Shown piece by piece: positions 19,996 through 27,967 of a stretch of 44,271 nucleotides of DNA. Within the stretch, counting starts at the first letter, position 1, and each line of letters opens with the position of its first letter. The stretch lies in contig NZ_NHSQ01000030.1 in NCBI RefSeq assembly GCF_016653465.1, positions 1-44,271 on the forward strand, in the 5' to 3' direction. This stretch comes from Thiocystis minor. Lineage in GTDB: Bacteria; Pseudomonadota; Gammaproteobacteria; Chromatiales; Chromatiaceae. A model generated the notes under the pieces. It ran no database searches. It had not been told where the DNA came from and worked only from the letters and a program-made list of their open reading frames with translations. A program made the translations under genes and the position numbers.

Positions 19996-21219
19996 ATGAT
20001 CAAGAAGATCGGGGTCGAACAACTCCAACTCGGCATGTATATCCAAGATCTCAATTGCGACTGGATGGATCATGGATTCATGCGGAATCGCTTTCTGCTC
20101 AAGGCGGACAAAAGCCTGGAGCGGATTCGCCAGTTGGGCATTCGCGAGATTTACATCGATACGGACAAGGGACTCGATGTCTCGCTCGCCCCGACCGCCA
20201 GCGAGGTCGAGGAGGCGCTGGAACAGGATCTGGTCCAGGTGGCCGGGACCGGCGGGGGCGAGGAGCATGCGGTCCCGCTGGCCGAGGAGCGCAATCAGGC
20301 AAAACGGATTCACAGCGAAGCGATCGGGATTGTCAGCAGTCTGATGGAGGATGCGCGCCTGGGCCAACAGATCGATCTGGAGCAGGTCAATCCGCTGGTC
20401 ACCGAAATGGTTGGCTCGATCTTTCGCAATCAGGACGCCCTGCTGGCGCTCACCCGCATCCGCCGCGTGGGCCGGTATACCTTCGAGCACTCGGTCAATG
20501 TCGCCGTGCTCATGGTCTCCTTTGCCCGCACCCTGGAGATCGAGCGCGCGTTGATCCATGACATCGGACTGGGCGCACTCCTGCATGACATCGGCAAGAT
20601 TCTGATCCCCCCCGCGATCCTCAACAAACCGGGACAACTGACCGACGCGGAATTTACCGTCATGCGCGGCCATGTGGTCCACACCCGCGACATCCTGACT
20701 AAGGTTCCGGGCATCCCGCCGATCGCCCTGGCGGTGGCCGCCGAGCATCATGAACGCATCGACGGCAGCGGTTATCCGAATCGCAAGTCCGGCGCCGACA
20801 TCTCCCTTTACGGGCAGATGGCCGCGATCGCCGATGTCTATGACGCCATCACCACCGAGCGCGTCTATCACAAGGCACTGGAACCTCATCAGGCGCTACG
20901 CAAACTGCTGGAATGGAGCCATCATCATTTCGACGCGCATCTGGTGCAGCAATTCATCCGCTGCGTCGGCATCTATCCGGTCGGAACCCTGGTACGACTG
21001 CGCAGCGGACTGCTCGGTGTCGTGGTGGAAACCGGCCGGAAAGGGCTGTTCCACCCGGTCGTGCGGGTCTTCATGGACGCCAGACGACGCACCTATCTGA
21101 CCGTGCGGGACGTGGACCTCTCACGTTTGAGCAAGGGATCCGAGGAGCGGATCGAGAGCGCCGAGTCGCCGGCGCAGTGGCGCGTCGATCCGGTCAAGGT
21201 GCTGCAGTACCCAGGCTAA
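19996..21219 (+). CDS. HD-GYP domain cyclic-di-GMP phosphodiesterase (DUF3391 N terminus)
   Basis: Probable c-di-GMP hydrolase. Residues 1-125 match the DUF3391 domain that often precedes HD-GYP (MIKKIGVEQLQLGMYI at the start). The catalytic domain shows the HD dyad in LLHDIGK (about 195-201), HxxR-like RGHVVHTRDIL, and HHERIDGSGYP (about 251-261), the intact HD-GYP loop, followed by ADVYDAITTERVYHKAL. A C-terminal segment with GIYPVGTLVRLRSGLLGVV is typical of the group. Enzyme motifs are complete, so activity is likely. It is alone, 55 bp after recN, and could be read from the same transcript. Confidence 0.92.
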   Translation: MIKKIGVEQLQLGMYIQDLNCDWMDHGFMRNRFLLKADKSLERIRQLGIREIYIDTDKGLDVSLAPTASEVEEALEQDLVQVAGTGGGEEHAVPLAEERNQAKRIHSEAIGIVSSLMEDARLGQQIDLEQVNPLVTEMVGSIFRNQDALLALTRIRRVGRYTFEHSVNVAVLMVSFARTLEIERALIHDIGLGALLHDIGKILIPPAILNKPGQLTDAEFTVMRGHVVHTRDILTKVPGIPPIALAVAAEHHERIDGSGYPNRKSGADISLYGQMAAIADVYDAITTERVYHKALEPHQALRKLLEWSHHHFDAHLVQQFIRCVGIYPVGTLVRLRSGLLGVVVETGRKGLFHPVVRVFMDARRRTYLTVRDVDLSRLSKGSEERIESAESPAQWRVDPVKVLQYPG

Positions 21220-21554
21220 CCGAAGCCGCGCCCGGCCTGGCAGGCGTGGCGAGTGCATCGCCGCGCATCCGCCTGTTCCGAATCGACGAGCGATAGAGTA
21301 GCTGCACGGACTAGGCAAACGAGCAATGACAGACAATACTTGGCGGCTAGGCCACGTCCTGTGGGACTTGCACTGTTGCGAGCAGCCCTAACCCAGCGGC
21401 CATCCAGGATGATCGGCGGGGCATGATCGATTTCATAAAAATAAAAATGAAAGCATTATAAGGATTGATACCGCGTTCGCGCCAAAGCTTGCCGGTTCGG
21501 CAAGGCCACGCCAATGCACCCAGGATTGCCGCGTTCCACACGAGGAGGGATTTC
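21220..21554. other. intergenic region upstream of the STAS gene
   Basis: About 335 bp without a gene. The last part (21430-21480) is much more AT-rich than its surroundings and contains CATTATAAGG, a plausible -10 region for the STAS-like gene. No hairpin terminator, RNA gene or repeat was recognised. Confidence 0.4.
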
Positions 21555-21896
21555 ATGCCGATGATGACGTCATTCATTCCAAGCGAGGACAGACTTGATC
21601 TGTTATTCCATGGCGACCTCGACCTGACGATCTCGGAAGACGCCTGCCGGGTCTTCGCCGACATCCCGGCCGGCCTGCGAACCTGCATCATGGATCTGAC
21701 GCGTCTCGATCGAGTCTTCGACTCCGGGCTCGCACTGCTGTGGATGCTGAACGAGCGTCTCCGGCGAATCGGCGCAACGGTGGTCACCCTGAGCGATCAA
21801 CCGGAACTGCAGCGCCGCCTAACGCTTGTCATGACGAATGCCTTGAATATCGTCCCAATCGACTCGCCGAAGACACGCCAGCCACTGACCCAGTAA
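21555..21896 (+). CDS. STAS-domain (anti-sigma factor antagonist-like) protein
   Basis: A 113-residue protein that fits a single STAS domain: LDLLFHGDLDLTISEDACRVF as the first strands and helix, RTCIMDLTRLDRVFDSGLALLWMLNERLR as the loop and helix that in SpoIIAA-like proteins holds the phosphoacceptor Ser, and ATVVTLSDQPELQRRLTL near the end. The loop reads VFDSGLALL against the usual D-S-S-G, so one Ser is retained. ATG 21555 follows a good GAGGAGGGA site and gives a domain-length protein, though the frame is open upstream. No anti-sigma kinase gene is adjacent; a link to the nearby HD-GYP gene is only positional. Confidence 0.72.
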   Translation: MPMMTSFIPSEDRLDLLFHGDLDLTISEDACRVFADIPAGLRTCIMDLTRLDRVFDSGLALLWMLNERLRRIGATVVTLSDQPELQRRLTLVMTNALNIVPIDSPKTRQPLTQ

Positions 21897-21970
21897 AGCG
21901 CGCAAGCCCGCAGGATGTGCCGTCACGGCAACATCATCGTCCTTACCTGGCAAGCGCGTAAAAACAGCGT

Positions 21971-22480
21971 TCAGACACGCGCTCGCAGATGTTCCAGCAA
22001 GCCTTCGAGCGCCACCCGAACCGCTTGCTGGCGCACCCTGTCACGATCGCCATCGAATCGATCACACCCGGTCAGTACCTGCTGACCGGGCATCCCCCAA
22101 GCGAACCAGACGGTGCCGACCGGCTTATCGACGCTACCCCCGCCAGGTCCGGCGATGCCAGTGATCGCAACGGCGGTATCCGCCTGACTCCGCGCCAGCG
22201 CGCCAGCAACCATCTCTTTCGCCACGGGCTCACTGACAGCACCATGCGCGTCCAGGGTTTCCGACGCGACACCGAGCATCTCCTGCTTTGCCGCATTGCT
22301 ATAGGTCACAAACCCACGGTCGAACCAGGCGCTACTGCCCGCGATGTCGGTGACCGTCTTTGCAACCCAACCGCCTGTACAGGATTCGGCGGTCGTCAGC
22401 CGGAGACCGAGTTGAAGCATCCGCTCGCCTAAACGCGCGGCAATGGATTCAAGCGATTCGTCTTCGATTCGATCGATCAT
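21971..22480 (-). CDS. pncC: nicotinamide-nucleotide amidohydrolase (CinA C-terminal type)
   Basis: Deamidates NMN to nicotinate mononucleotide in pyridine nucleotide recycling. The 169-residue stand-alone domain shows TTAESCTGGWVAKTVTD (about 29-45, with the conserved Ser-Cys-Thr-Gly-Gly), YSNAAKQEMLGV, and AVAITGIAGPGGGSVDKPVGTVWF. ATG 22480 was chosen because the domain starts shortly after it; an alternative start at 22525 adds 15 unconserved residues. The matching COG1058 half of CinA is a separate gene at 3099-3854. Confidence 0.93.
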   Translation of the reverse strand: MIDRIEDESLESIAARLGERMLQLGLRLTTAESCTGGWVAKTVTDIAGSSAWFDRGFVTYSNAAKQEMLGVASETLDAHGAVSEPVAKEMVAGALARSQADTAVAITGIAGPGGGSVDKPVGTVWFAWGMPGQQVLTGCDRFDGDRDRVRQQAVRVALEGLLEHLRARV

Positions 22481-22621
22481 GGCGTGAGTGTCGCCGAAGT
22501 CAGTGACGCAGACAATCCCTTGCACAGACGACTCGTCGTCTGGAAAACCTCACCGAACAGCCGCACTATCAAGACCGCGACCGCCACCGTCCGACCTCAC
22601 GCTTTGGAGAGATTTCGACCG

Positions 22622-22912
22622 ATGAATGACCTGAATATCCGCTGCGAGCACAAGCCATCCCCCGCTAAACTGGAGGTACTCGGGATCGACGGCTGGCCGC
22701 TCTGGAAAAAAGAGCCGTCCACGTTCCCCTGGCATTATGAAAAAACCGAGACCTGCTACGTACAGCGCGGGCGCTTCGTCGTCACGCCGGACGGCGGCGA
22801 GCCGCTCACCTTTGGCCGGGGCGACCTAATCAGCTTTCCGGCCGGTCTCTCCTGCGTCTGGGAGATCCTGGAGCCGGTGGAAAAACACTACCGCTTCGAC
22901 GAAACGCAATAA
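22622..22912 (+). CDS. cupin-domain protein (DUF861/EutQ-like)
   Basis: A 96-residue single cupin. WKKEPSTFPWHYEKTETCYVQRGRFVVTPDGGEPLTFGRGDLISFPAGLSCVWEI holds the two cupin motifs; the substitutions (WHYE-TETCYV in place of the usual G-H-H-E pattern) resemble the DUF861 group, in which metal ligands are variable. ATG 22622 is the first start that gives the usual length. It is 35 bp ahead of the DUF302 gene and probably cotranscribed. Substrate unknown. Confidence 0.82.
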   Translation: MNDLNIRCEHKPSPAKLEVLGIDGWPLWKKEPSTFPWHYEKTETCYVQRGRFVVTPDGGEPLTFGRGDLISFPAGLSCVWEILEPVEKHYRFDETQ

Positions 22913-22947
22913 AAACCCCACACCATCGATAAGGAAGGATAAAAGAC

Positions 22948-23457
22948 ATGCGGAAAATCATCCGAATTCGCGCGCCTTGGCTGGTTCTGCTCGCCTGCTT
23001 GCCGATGCTCCTGCCCGTCTCCGCCAGCCACGCGGAAGGCATGACCATCGCCGACACCGTCTACAAACTCCCGCTGGAGGAAGGCGTGTCCACGGATGAC
23101 GCCGTGGATTCCATGCTGCTGCGCGCCAATGCGCTGAACTTCAAGCTGGTCGCCCGTCTGCCGCTCTCCCAGGAACTGGACGCCATGGGCGTCCCCACCG
23201 GGCGAATCGAGATCTTCCAGTTCTGCGATGCCCGGATCGCCGCCCAAATGATCGCGGAGAACCTGGACTTTTCGGCCTATCTGCCCTGCCGTATCACCCT
23301 GATCGAGGACCAGGCGGGCAAGCCCTGGCTGGTGACGCTGGACCTGAACAAGGTGATTCAAATGGCCGATCTGCCGCCGACGCTCCTGGAACTCGCCACC
23401 AAGGTCCGCGACACCATGAACGAGATCATGGCCGCGGGCGCCAGCGGAGATCTCTGA
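22948..23457 (+). CDS. exported DUF302 protein
   Basis: A 169-residue protein with a signal peptide (RAPWLVLLACLPMLLPVSASHA, cleavage after about residue 30) followed by a DUF302-like domain: LLRANALNFKLVARLPLSQEL, IEIFQFCDARIAAQMIAENLDFSAYLPCRITLIED and the closing PWLVTLDLNKVIQM. Two Cys are present in the mature part (FQFCDA, LPCRIT). DUF302 proteins are often found near redox enzymes in sulfur bacteria but have no assigned reaction. It ends 3 bp before the fused reductase gene, a strong sign of cotranscription, and starts after a GGAAGGA ribosome site. Confidence 0.82.
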   Translation: MRKIIRIRAPWLVLLACLPMLLPVSASHAEGMTIADTVYKLPLEEGVSTDDAVDSMLLRANALNFKLVARLPLSQELDAMGVPTGRIEIFQFCDARIAAQMIAENLDFSAYLPCRITLIEDQAGKPWLVTLDLNKVIQMADLPPTLLELATKVRDTMNEIMAAGASGDL

Positions 23458-23460
23458 TCC

Positions 23461-24930
23461 ATGACCTATCTGAGCCTCTCCCGCGCCGCCCGTCTCGCCG
23501 GCGTCACCCGCGCCGAACTGCAACGCCGCATCCGTCGCGGCGAGATCGCAACCTTCGAGGGGGCGGTGGCGGTGGAGGATCTGCTGCGGGCCTATCCGGC
23601 GGTGAGCCTGACCAATGACGATGCCCTGGAACGGGTCGAACGCATCAAGCGCGAGGCTCTGCCCAAGCTCAACGCGGGCGAAACCGTCCTGCCGAGCCCG
23701 GAGGTCTTCCTGTCGCGTCTGCGCGGCCTAAGCGAAACCCTGGCGGAACGCATCGCGGCCAACGAACTCGCCGATGCCTTGCTGGATCAGGTTGGCGCAC
23801 GGCTCGCGGGACTCGCCACGCAGCCCCCGGAGCAGCTTTCAGCGGGGCTACGGGAGATCCATGACTGGTTCGACGACGCCCGTCGCCAGCTCGCACTCCA
23901 ACCCGCGCCCGACGGGCACGCCCAACTTCTCGCCAAGGATACCTTTCTGCGCATCATGGCAGCCAACGTCAAGCTGATCCCAAGCGGCCACGACTTTTTC
24001 GTCGAGGGCAACGAGTCGATCCTGGAGGCGTCGGTGCGCGCCGGGCTCAAACTGAGTTATGGCTGTTCCAGCGGCAATTGCGGTGACTGCAAGGTTCGCC
24101 TGATCAGCGGCGAAACCCGCAAGATCCGCGATCACGACTATGTCATCAGCGAACGCGAGAAGTCGATGGGCTACCTCCTCTCCTGCTCGCAAACGGCCGT
24201 CACCGATCTGGTCATCGAGGCCGCCGAAGCCCTGTCGGTCGACGACCTGCCGCAACAGGAGATCCGGGCCAGCCTGCGCAAGCTCGAACGACTCTCGCCC
24301 GACCTGATCGCCCTGAACATCCAGACACCGCGCACCCACACGCTGCGCTTCATGGCCGGTCAGCGGGCGCATCTGACGCTGGAAGACGGCGCCACGCGCG
24401 AATTGTCCATCGCAAGCTGTCCCTGCAATGGGCGTAATCTCTGGTTTTATGTCAGACGCCAGGACGACGCCTTCTCCGAGCACGTCTTCAACAGCCTGCA
24501 CCCCGGCCATCTGGTCACCGTCACCGGTCCCCAGGGCGATTTTGTGCTCATCGAGGACGCGCCGGAACCGGCTATCCTGATCGCCTTCGGCGACGGCATC
24601 GCGCCCATCAAGAGCCTGATCGAGCACGCCGTCTCCATCGATCTCATCGAATCCTTTCATCTCTATTGGGACACCACCTATCCCGATGGCCATCATCAGG
24701 CTCACTGGGGCCGGGCGCTCAAGGACGCACTGGACAACTTCAGCTTCACCCCGCTCATGAGCGGCCAGCCCGAGGATGTCATCGCCGTGGTGCGCGCCGA
24801 TCATTCGGATCCCGGCGGACGGCGGTATTACCTCGCCGGTCCAGCGGAGCTTGTCCAGCGCGCGGCTGTCTTGTTGCGCGACCAGGGCATTGAGAAGGCG
24901 CGGATCAAGCTCGAACACACGGACACCTGA
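23461..24930 (+). CDS. fused HTH-like / [2Fe-2S] ferredoxin / flavin-NAD reductase protein
   Basis: Cytoplasmic redox protein of 489 residues in three parts. Residues 1-45 (LSLSRAARLAGVTRAELQRRIRRGEI) look like a MerR/excisionase-type HTH or an HTH-derived fold; 50-165 is helical with no recognised domain. Residues 168-255 are a plant-type ferredoxin domain with cluster ligands Cys202, Cys207, Cys210 and Cys242 (CSSGNCGDC and LLSCSQ). Residues 265-489 are a ferredoxin-reductase-like module with RELSIAS for flavin, VTGPQGDF, and AFGDGIAPIKSLIEHA for NAD(P), where the usual GGGTG is GDGIA. Ferredoxin-reductase fusions resemble the electron-transfer components of oxygenases and CDP-glucoseen reductase, but no oxygenase is adjacent. 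It follows the DUF302 gene by three bases. Confidence 0.82.
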   Translation: MTYLSLSRAARLAGVTRAELQRRIRRGEIATFEGAVAVEDLLRAYPAVSLTNDDALERVERIKREALPKLNAGETVLPSPEVFLSRLRGLSETLAERIAANELADALLDQVGARLAGLATQPPEQLSAGLREIHDWFDDARRQLALQPAPDGHAQLLAKDTFLRIMAANVKLIPSGHDFFVEGNESILEASVRAGLKLSYGCSSGNCGDCKVRLISGETRKIRDHDYVISEREKSMGYLLSCSQTAVTDLVIEAAEALSVDDLPQQEIRASLRKLERLSPDLIALNIQTPRTHTLRFMAGQRAHLTLEDGATRELSIASCPCNGRNLWFYVRRQDDAFSEHVFNSLHPGHLVTVTGPQGDFVLIEDAPEPAILIAFGDGIAPIKSLIEHAVSIDLIESFHLYWDTTYPDGHHQAHWGRALKDALDNFSFTPLMSGQPEDVIAVVRADHSDPGGRRYYLAGPAELVQRAAVLLRDQGIEKARIKLEHTDT

Positions 24931-24944
24931 TCCGACGGGGCAGT

Positions 24945-25127
24945 TTAGGCCGCTTGCGGCCTGGACTGCTGGGACGGCAGGAACACGGTTCCCTTGCCGA
25001 AACGATTCACGGCCATATCCCGCACCCAGGGCGGGGCATCTGCATAGAGTCGCAAATAGGTATACCCCAGATCGCCGCGAACCATGAACGCGACCCAGCG
25101 TTCAAACTCTTGTTGTTTTGTCTCCAT
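24945..25127 (-). CDS. hypothetical small protein
   Basis: A 60-residue frame starting METKQQEFERWVAFMVRGDLG and containing YLRLYADAPPWVRDMAVNRFG. A GAGG sequence precedes the ATG by nine bases; an in-frame start at 25142 would add five residues. Amino acid composition is natural and the region is otherwise empty, so I consider it a real short gene, but I do not recognise a family. It converges on the fused reductase gene with 14 bp between the stops. Confidence 0.5.
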   Translation of the reverse strand: METKQQEFERWVAFMVRGDLGYTYLRLYADAPPWVRDMAVNRFGKGTVFLPSQQSRPQAA

Positions 25128-25277
25128 CACTTCAGTCCTCACTTCGACGACAGCCGATCCTCCACTACTCGTTCTCCCGGCGTCACCGTTCGATGCGCCG
25201 ACACGCTTGGATTAAGGCGATTTCTGCAAAATAGGCGTGGAAACTCATTCATTCAACCGATGTTGACTAAAAAATCC

Positions 25278-26030
25278 TTATACCGTACGCCTTTGCAGCA
25301 GCAGCATATAGTTCACCCCCATCCAGCGGCTGAAGCCGAAGACCCGCGTGAAAGGATTGACCCGCACCCCGGTCTTGTGGAGCAAATCGAACCGCTCGCC
25401 CAACCGGTCAAGCACCTGGCGCGGACGCACGAGCTTGCGGAAATGGTGGGTACCGCGAGGCAGCCAGCGCAACAGGTATTCGGCGCCGAGAATGGCCATC
25501 ATCAGCGCCGCCAAGGTACGGTTGATACTGGCGACGAACATGACCCCGCCCGGCCGTACCAGTTGCGCGCAATCGTCGAGAAACGCCGGCAGTTGCTCCA
25601 CATGCTCGATCACCTCCATGTTGAGCACCGCGTCGAAGTGCGCGCCTTCGCGCACCAGTTGATCCACCGTCGCCAGCCGATATACGATCTCGAGCCCGCT
25701 CCACTGGGCATGCAGATCGGCCACCCGAACATTTTTTTCGGTGATCTCGATGCCGGTGACCTGCGCGCCGAGGCGCGCCAGGGACTCGCTCAGAATACCG
25801 CCGCCGCAACCGATATCGAGCACATTCAAGCCCTCGAAAGGGCGCTCCAGGGCGGCATCGCGCCCGAATGCCGCGGCAAGTCGCGTGCGAATATAGTCCA
25901 CCCGAAAGGCGTTCAGACGATGCAGCGGCCAGAATGGCCCCTCCGTATCCCACCAACGATGAGCAAGACGCTCAAAATAGGCGACTTCATCCGGATCGAT
26001 ACTCGACGCGGTCAACTGCGCGGCACTCAT
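25278..26030 (-). CDS. ubiG: ubiquinone biosynthesis O-methyltransferase UbiG
   Basis: SAM-dependent methyltransferase that catalyses both O-methylations in ubiquinone synthesis at the inner membrane. The N terminus DPDEVAYFERLAHRWWDTEGPFWPLHRLNAFRVDYI is diagnostic for UbiG. The SAM site is NVLDIGCGGGILSESLARLGAQVTGIE, and NMEVIEHVEQLPAFL, PGGVMFVASINRT and GTHHFRKLVRP follow. The 250-residue length is normal. It stands alone. Confidence 0.95.
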   Translation of the reverse strand: MSAAQLTASSIDPDEVAYFERLAHRWWDTEGPFWPLHRLNAFRVDYIRTRLAAAFGRDAALERPFEGLNVLDIGCGGGILSESLARLGAQVTGIEITEKNVRVADLHAQWSGLEIVYRLATVDQLVREGAHFDAVLNMEVIEHVEQLPAFLDDCAQLVRPGGVMFVASINRTLAALMMAILGAEYLLRWLPRGTHHFRKLVRPRQVLDRLGERFDLLHKTGVRVNPFTRVFGFSRWMGVNYMLLLQRRTV

Positions 26031-26259
26031 GGGATTCTCCGGTGCGAACGAGCGAATGCGCTTGAAATCGTGTTGAGTACGGAGTTTTGCAACCCGCTCG
26101 ACAGCAGCGACCCGTCGCTCGACCCGCCACCGATCGAGTTTACAGGGACTTCGGGTCTAGCATTCCGCAACCGCGGCAGTCGCGAGGCCGATGAGCGCGG
26201 ACGCTGCCACAACTCATGCATACCATGACGCAGACCCTGCTGGGCAGGATCGCTACAGA

Positions 26260-27342
26260 TCAAGACGTCAGCGCCGCCGCCAGATAGTCGCGCGACTGCA
26301 TCTCGATCAAGCGGCTGAGCAGTCGCTCATGGGCAAAGTCGGTCAAGCCACCAAGGTAGAGGTTCTCGATCGGCGCGGCGGCTGACAGCACGAGTTTGAC
26401 GCGCTGATCATAGAACTCGTCGACCAGATGCAGGAAACGACGGGCCGCGGCCTCCTGGTTCGGACCGAGTCGCGGCACGCCCGACAGCAGGACGGTGTGG
26501 AACTCGCGGGCGATTTCGATATAGTCCGCGGCGGAGCGCGCCGTGGCGCAGAGCGCCGCGAAATCGAACCAGACGACATCCATCCCGACCCGCCGTGCCG
26601 GAAACGCACGGCCATTGACCGAGAATGCGCCGGACGACGCCTCGTGCCCCCCGGTCAGCCGCGCGAAATCCTCGGCCAGCCGTCGCTCGCCAGCGTCGTT
26701 TTCCAGATAAAAGACTCCCGCCTGGGTCAACGTGCGCAACCGATAATCAACCCCACCGTCCAGTTCGAAGACCTGGGTGTGCCGTTTGAGCAGTTCGATG
26801 GCGGGTAGAAACAACTGCCGTTGCAGGCCATTGCGATACAGATCGTCGGGCTGGGCGTTGGCGGTCGTGACCAGCGTCACACCGCGCGCGAAGAGCGCCT
26901 TCAGCAGACCGTGCAGGAGCATGGCATCGGCGATGTCGGTGACGATGAACTCGTCCAGACAGAGCACGCGCGCTTCCTCGCGCAAACGATCGGCGACGAC
27001 CTCCAGCGGATCGGGCTGCTTGGGAAGACGCGCCATCAAGGCGTGAATCTCCCGCATGAGGTGATGGAAGTGTACCCGGCGTTTATCGGGCACCTCCAGC
27101 TCGCCCACGAACCAATCCATGAGATAGGTCTTGCCGCGCCCGACGCCGCCCCACAGATACAGACCGCGCACCGGGAGCGCCGGCCCGGACCAACGCTCCC
27201 GGAGCAGTCCCCAGACACCGCGCCGGGGTTGACGGGGCGGCTTGCGGAGCAACGCCTGGCGCAGGGCGAGAAGCAGTTCGCTCGCTTCGCGTTGAGCGCT
27301 GTCACAGGGATGAAAGGAATTCGAGGGGTTGGCTTGAGACAT
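26260..27342 (-). CDS. zapE: cell division ATPase ZapE (AFG1-like)
   Basis: AFG1-family AAA+ ATPase linked to Z-ring stability and respiratory function in gammaproteobacteria. The 360-residue protein has PVRGLYLWGGVGRGKTYLMDWF (Walker A), RVHFHHLMREIHALM, VLCLDEFIVTDIADAMLL (Walker B) and VTLVTTANAQPDDLYRNGLQRQLFLPAIELLKRH (sensor region), all in family order. No irregularity is seen. Its start faces the YkgJ-type gene, with about 150 bp of shared upstream DNA. Confidence 0.93.
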   Translation of the reverse strand: MSQANPSNSFHPCDSAQREASELLLALRQALLRKPPRQPRRGVWGLLRERWSGPALPVRGLYLWGGVGRGKTYLMDWFVGELEVPDKRRVHFHHLMREIHALMARLPKQPDPLEVVADRLREEARVLCLDEFIVTDIADAMLLHGLLKALFARGVTLVTTANAQPDDLYRNGLQRQLFLPAIELLKRHTQVFELDGGVDYRLRTLTQAGVFYLENDAGERRLAEDFARLTGGHEASSGAFSVNGRAFPARRVGMDVVWFDFAALCATARSAADYIEIAREFHTVLLSGVPRLGPNQEAAARRFLHLVDEFYDQRVKLVLSAAAPIENLYLGGLTDFAHERLLSRLIEMQSRDYLAAALTS

Positions 27343-27494
27343 GTCCGGAACCGAAAAAGAGCGTCCAGCGACCAGGCAAGCGTTCTCGCTGATGGGTTTA
27401 AGTGACAGCGGCAGGGCTTTTCATTAGCATCTCATGACGATTTTGCGACGCCTGACACGATCAGGATATTCCCGTCCAACCGAGATACCAAACC

Positions 27495-27818
27495 ATGCTC
27501 AATAAAACCAGACGTTTTCTGACCTCCCTGTTGCCCATCGATCCGAATCGTCGCGGCGAGTGCAACCGCTGCGGCAGTTGTTGCAAGCTCCCCTACCCCT
27601 GCCCTTTTCTGCGCTTCGATGACGCGGGACTGAGCAGTTGCTCGGTCTACCTTTTCCGCCCGCCCAGTTGTCGCAAATATCCGCGCGTCGCGGCCGAGAA
27701 CCTGACCCCGCAAACCTGCGGGTTCTTTTTCATCGCGCCGGATCGGATCGGCCACCGAGCCGCGCCCGGTTTCGAGCCAGCCTCGGTACAGGTTCGGACC
27801 GCCGAAGAGCCTGGGTGA
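27495..27818 (+). CDS. YkgJ-family cysteine cluster protein
   Basis: A 107-residue protein with the family pattern CNRCGSCCKLPYPCPF at about residues 24-39, then SSCSVYLFRPPSCRKYP and a late TCGFFF Cys. The eight Cys probably bind an Fe-S cluster or zinc; the biochemical role of the family is uncertain. The unrelated minus-strand frame over the same bases lacks a recognisable motif and was discarded. It is divergent from zapE. Confidence 0.85.
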   Translation: MLNKTRRFLTSLLPIDPNRRGECNRCGSCCKLPYPCPFLRFDDAGLSSCSVYLFRPPSCRKYPRVAAENLTPQTCGFFFIAPDRIGHRAAPGFEPASVQVRTAEEPG

Positions 27819-27863
27819 GGTACCGATGCGCGGAGGATCAGGCGTTTTTTGGAAAAGATCCTA

Positions 27864-27949
27864 CCCGTCGGAGCCCGCTTGCGGGCGACGTGACCAGCCA
27901 GGATGCCTTCCATGCGCCCAGCCGTCGCCCGCTTGCGGGCTCCGACGGG
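27864..27949. repeat. long inverted repeat with nested palindrome
   Basis: Two 27-bp arms, 27864-27890 (CCCGTCGGAGCCCGCTTGCG at its start) and 27923-27949, are reverse complements apart from two central bases, because GCCCGCTTGCGGGC is itself palindromic. The 32-bp spacer is unique. It sits between the convergent YkgJ-type and aminotransferase genes and may be a REP-like element or a bidirectional transcription stop. Confidence 0.75.
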
Positions 27950-27967
27950 GTTTGACGCTTGGTCAAG

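Noticed and set aside
27432-27755. Minus-strand 107-codon frame over the YkgJ-type gene
   Set aside because: The plus-strand frame has the eight-Cys family pattern and the minus-strand one has nothing recognisable.
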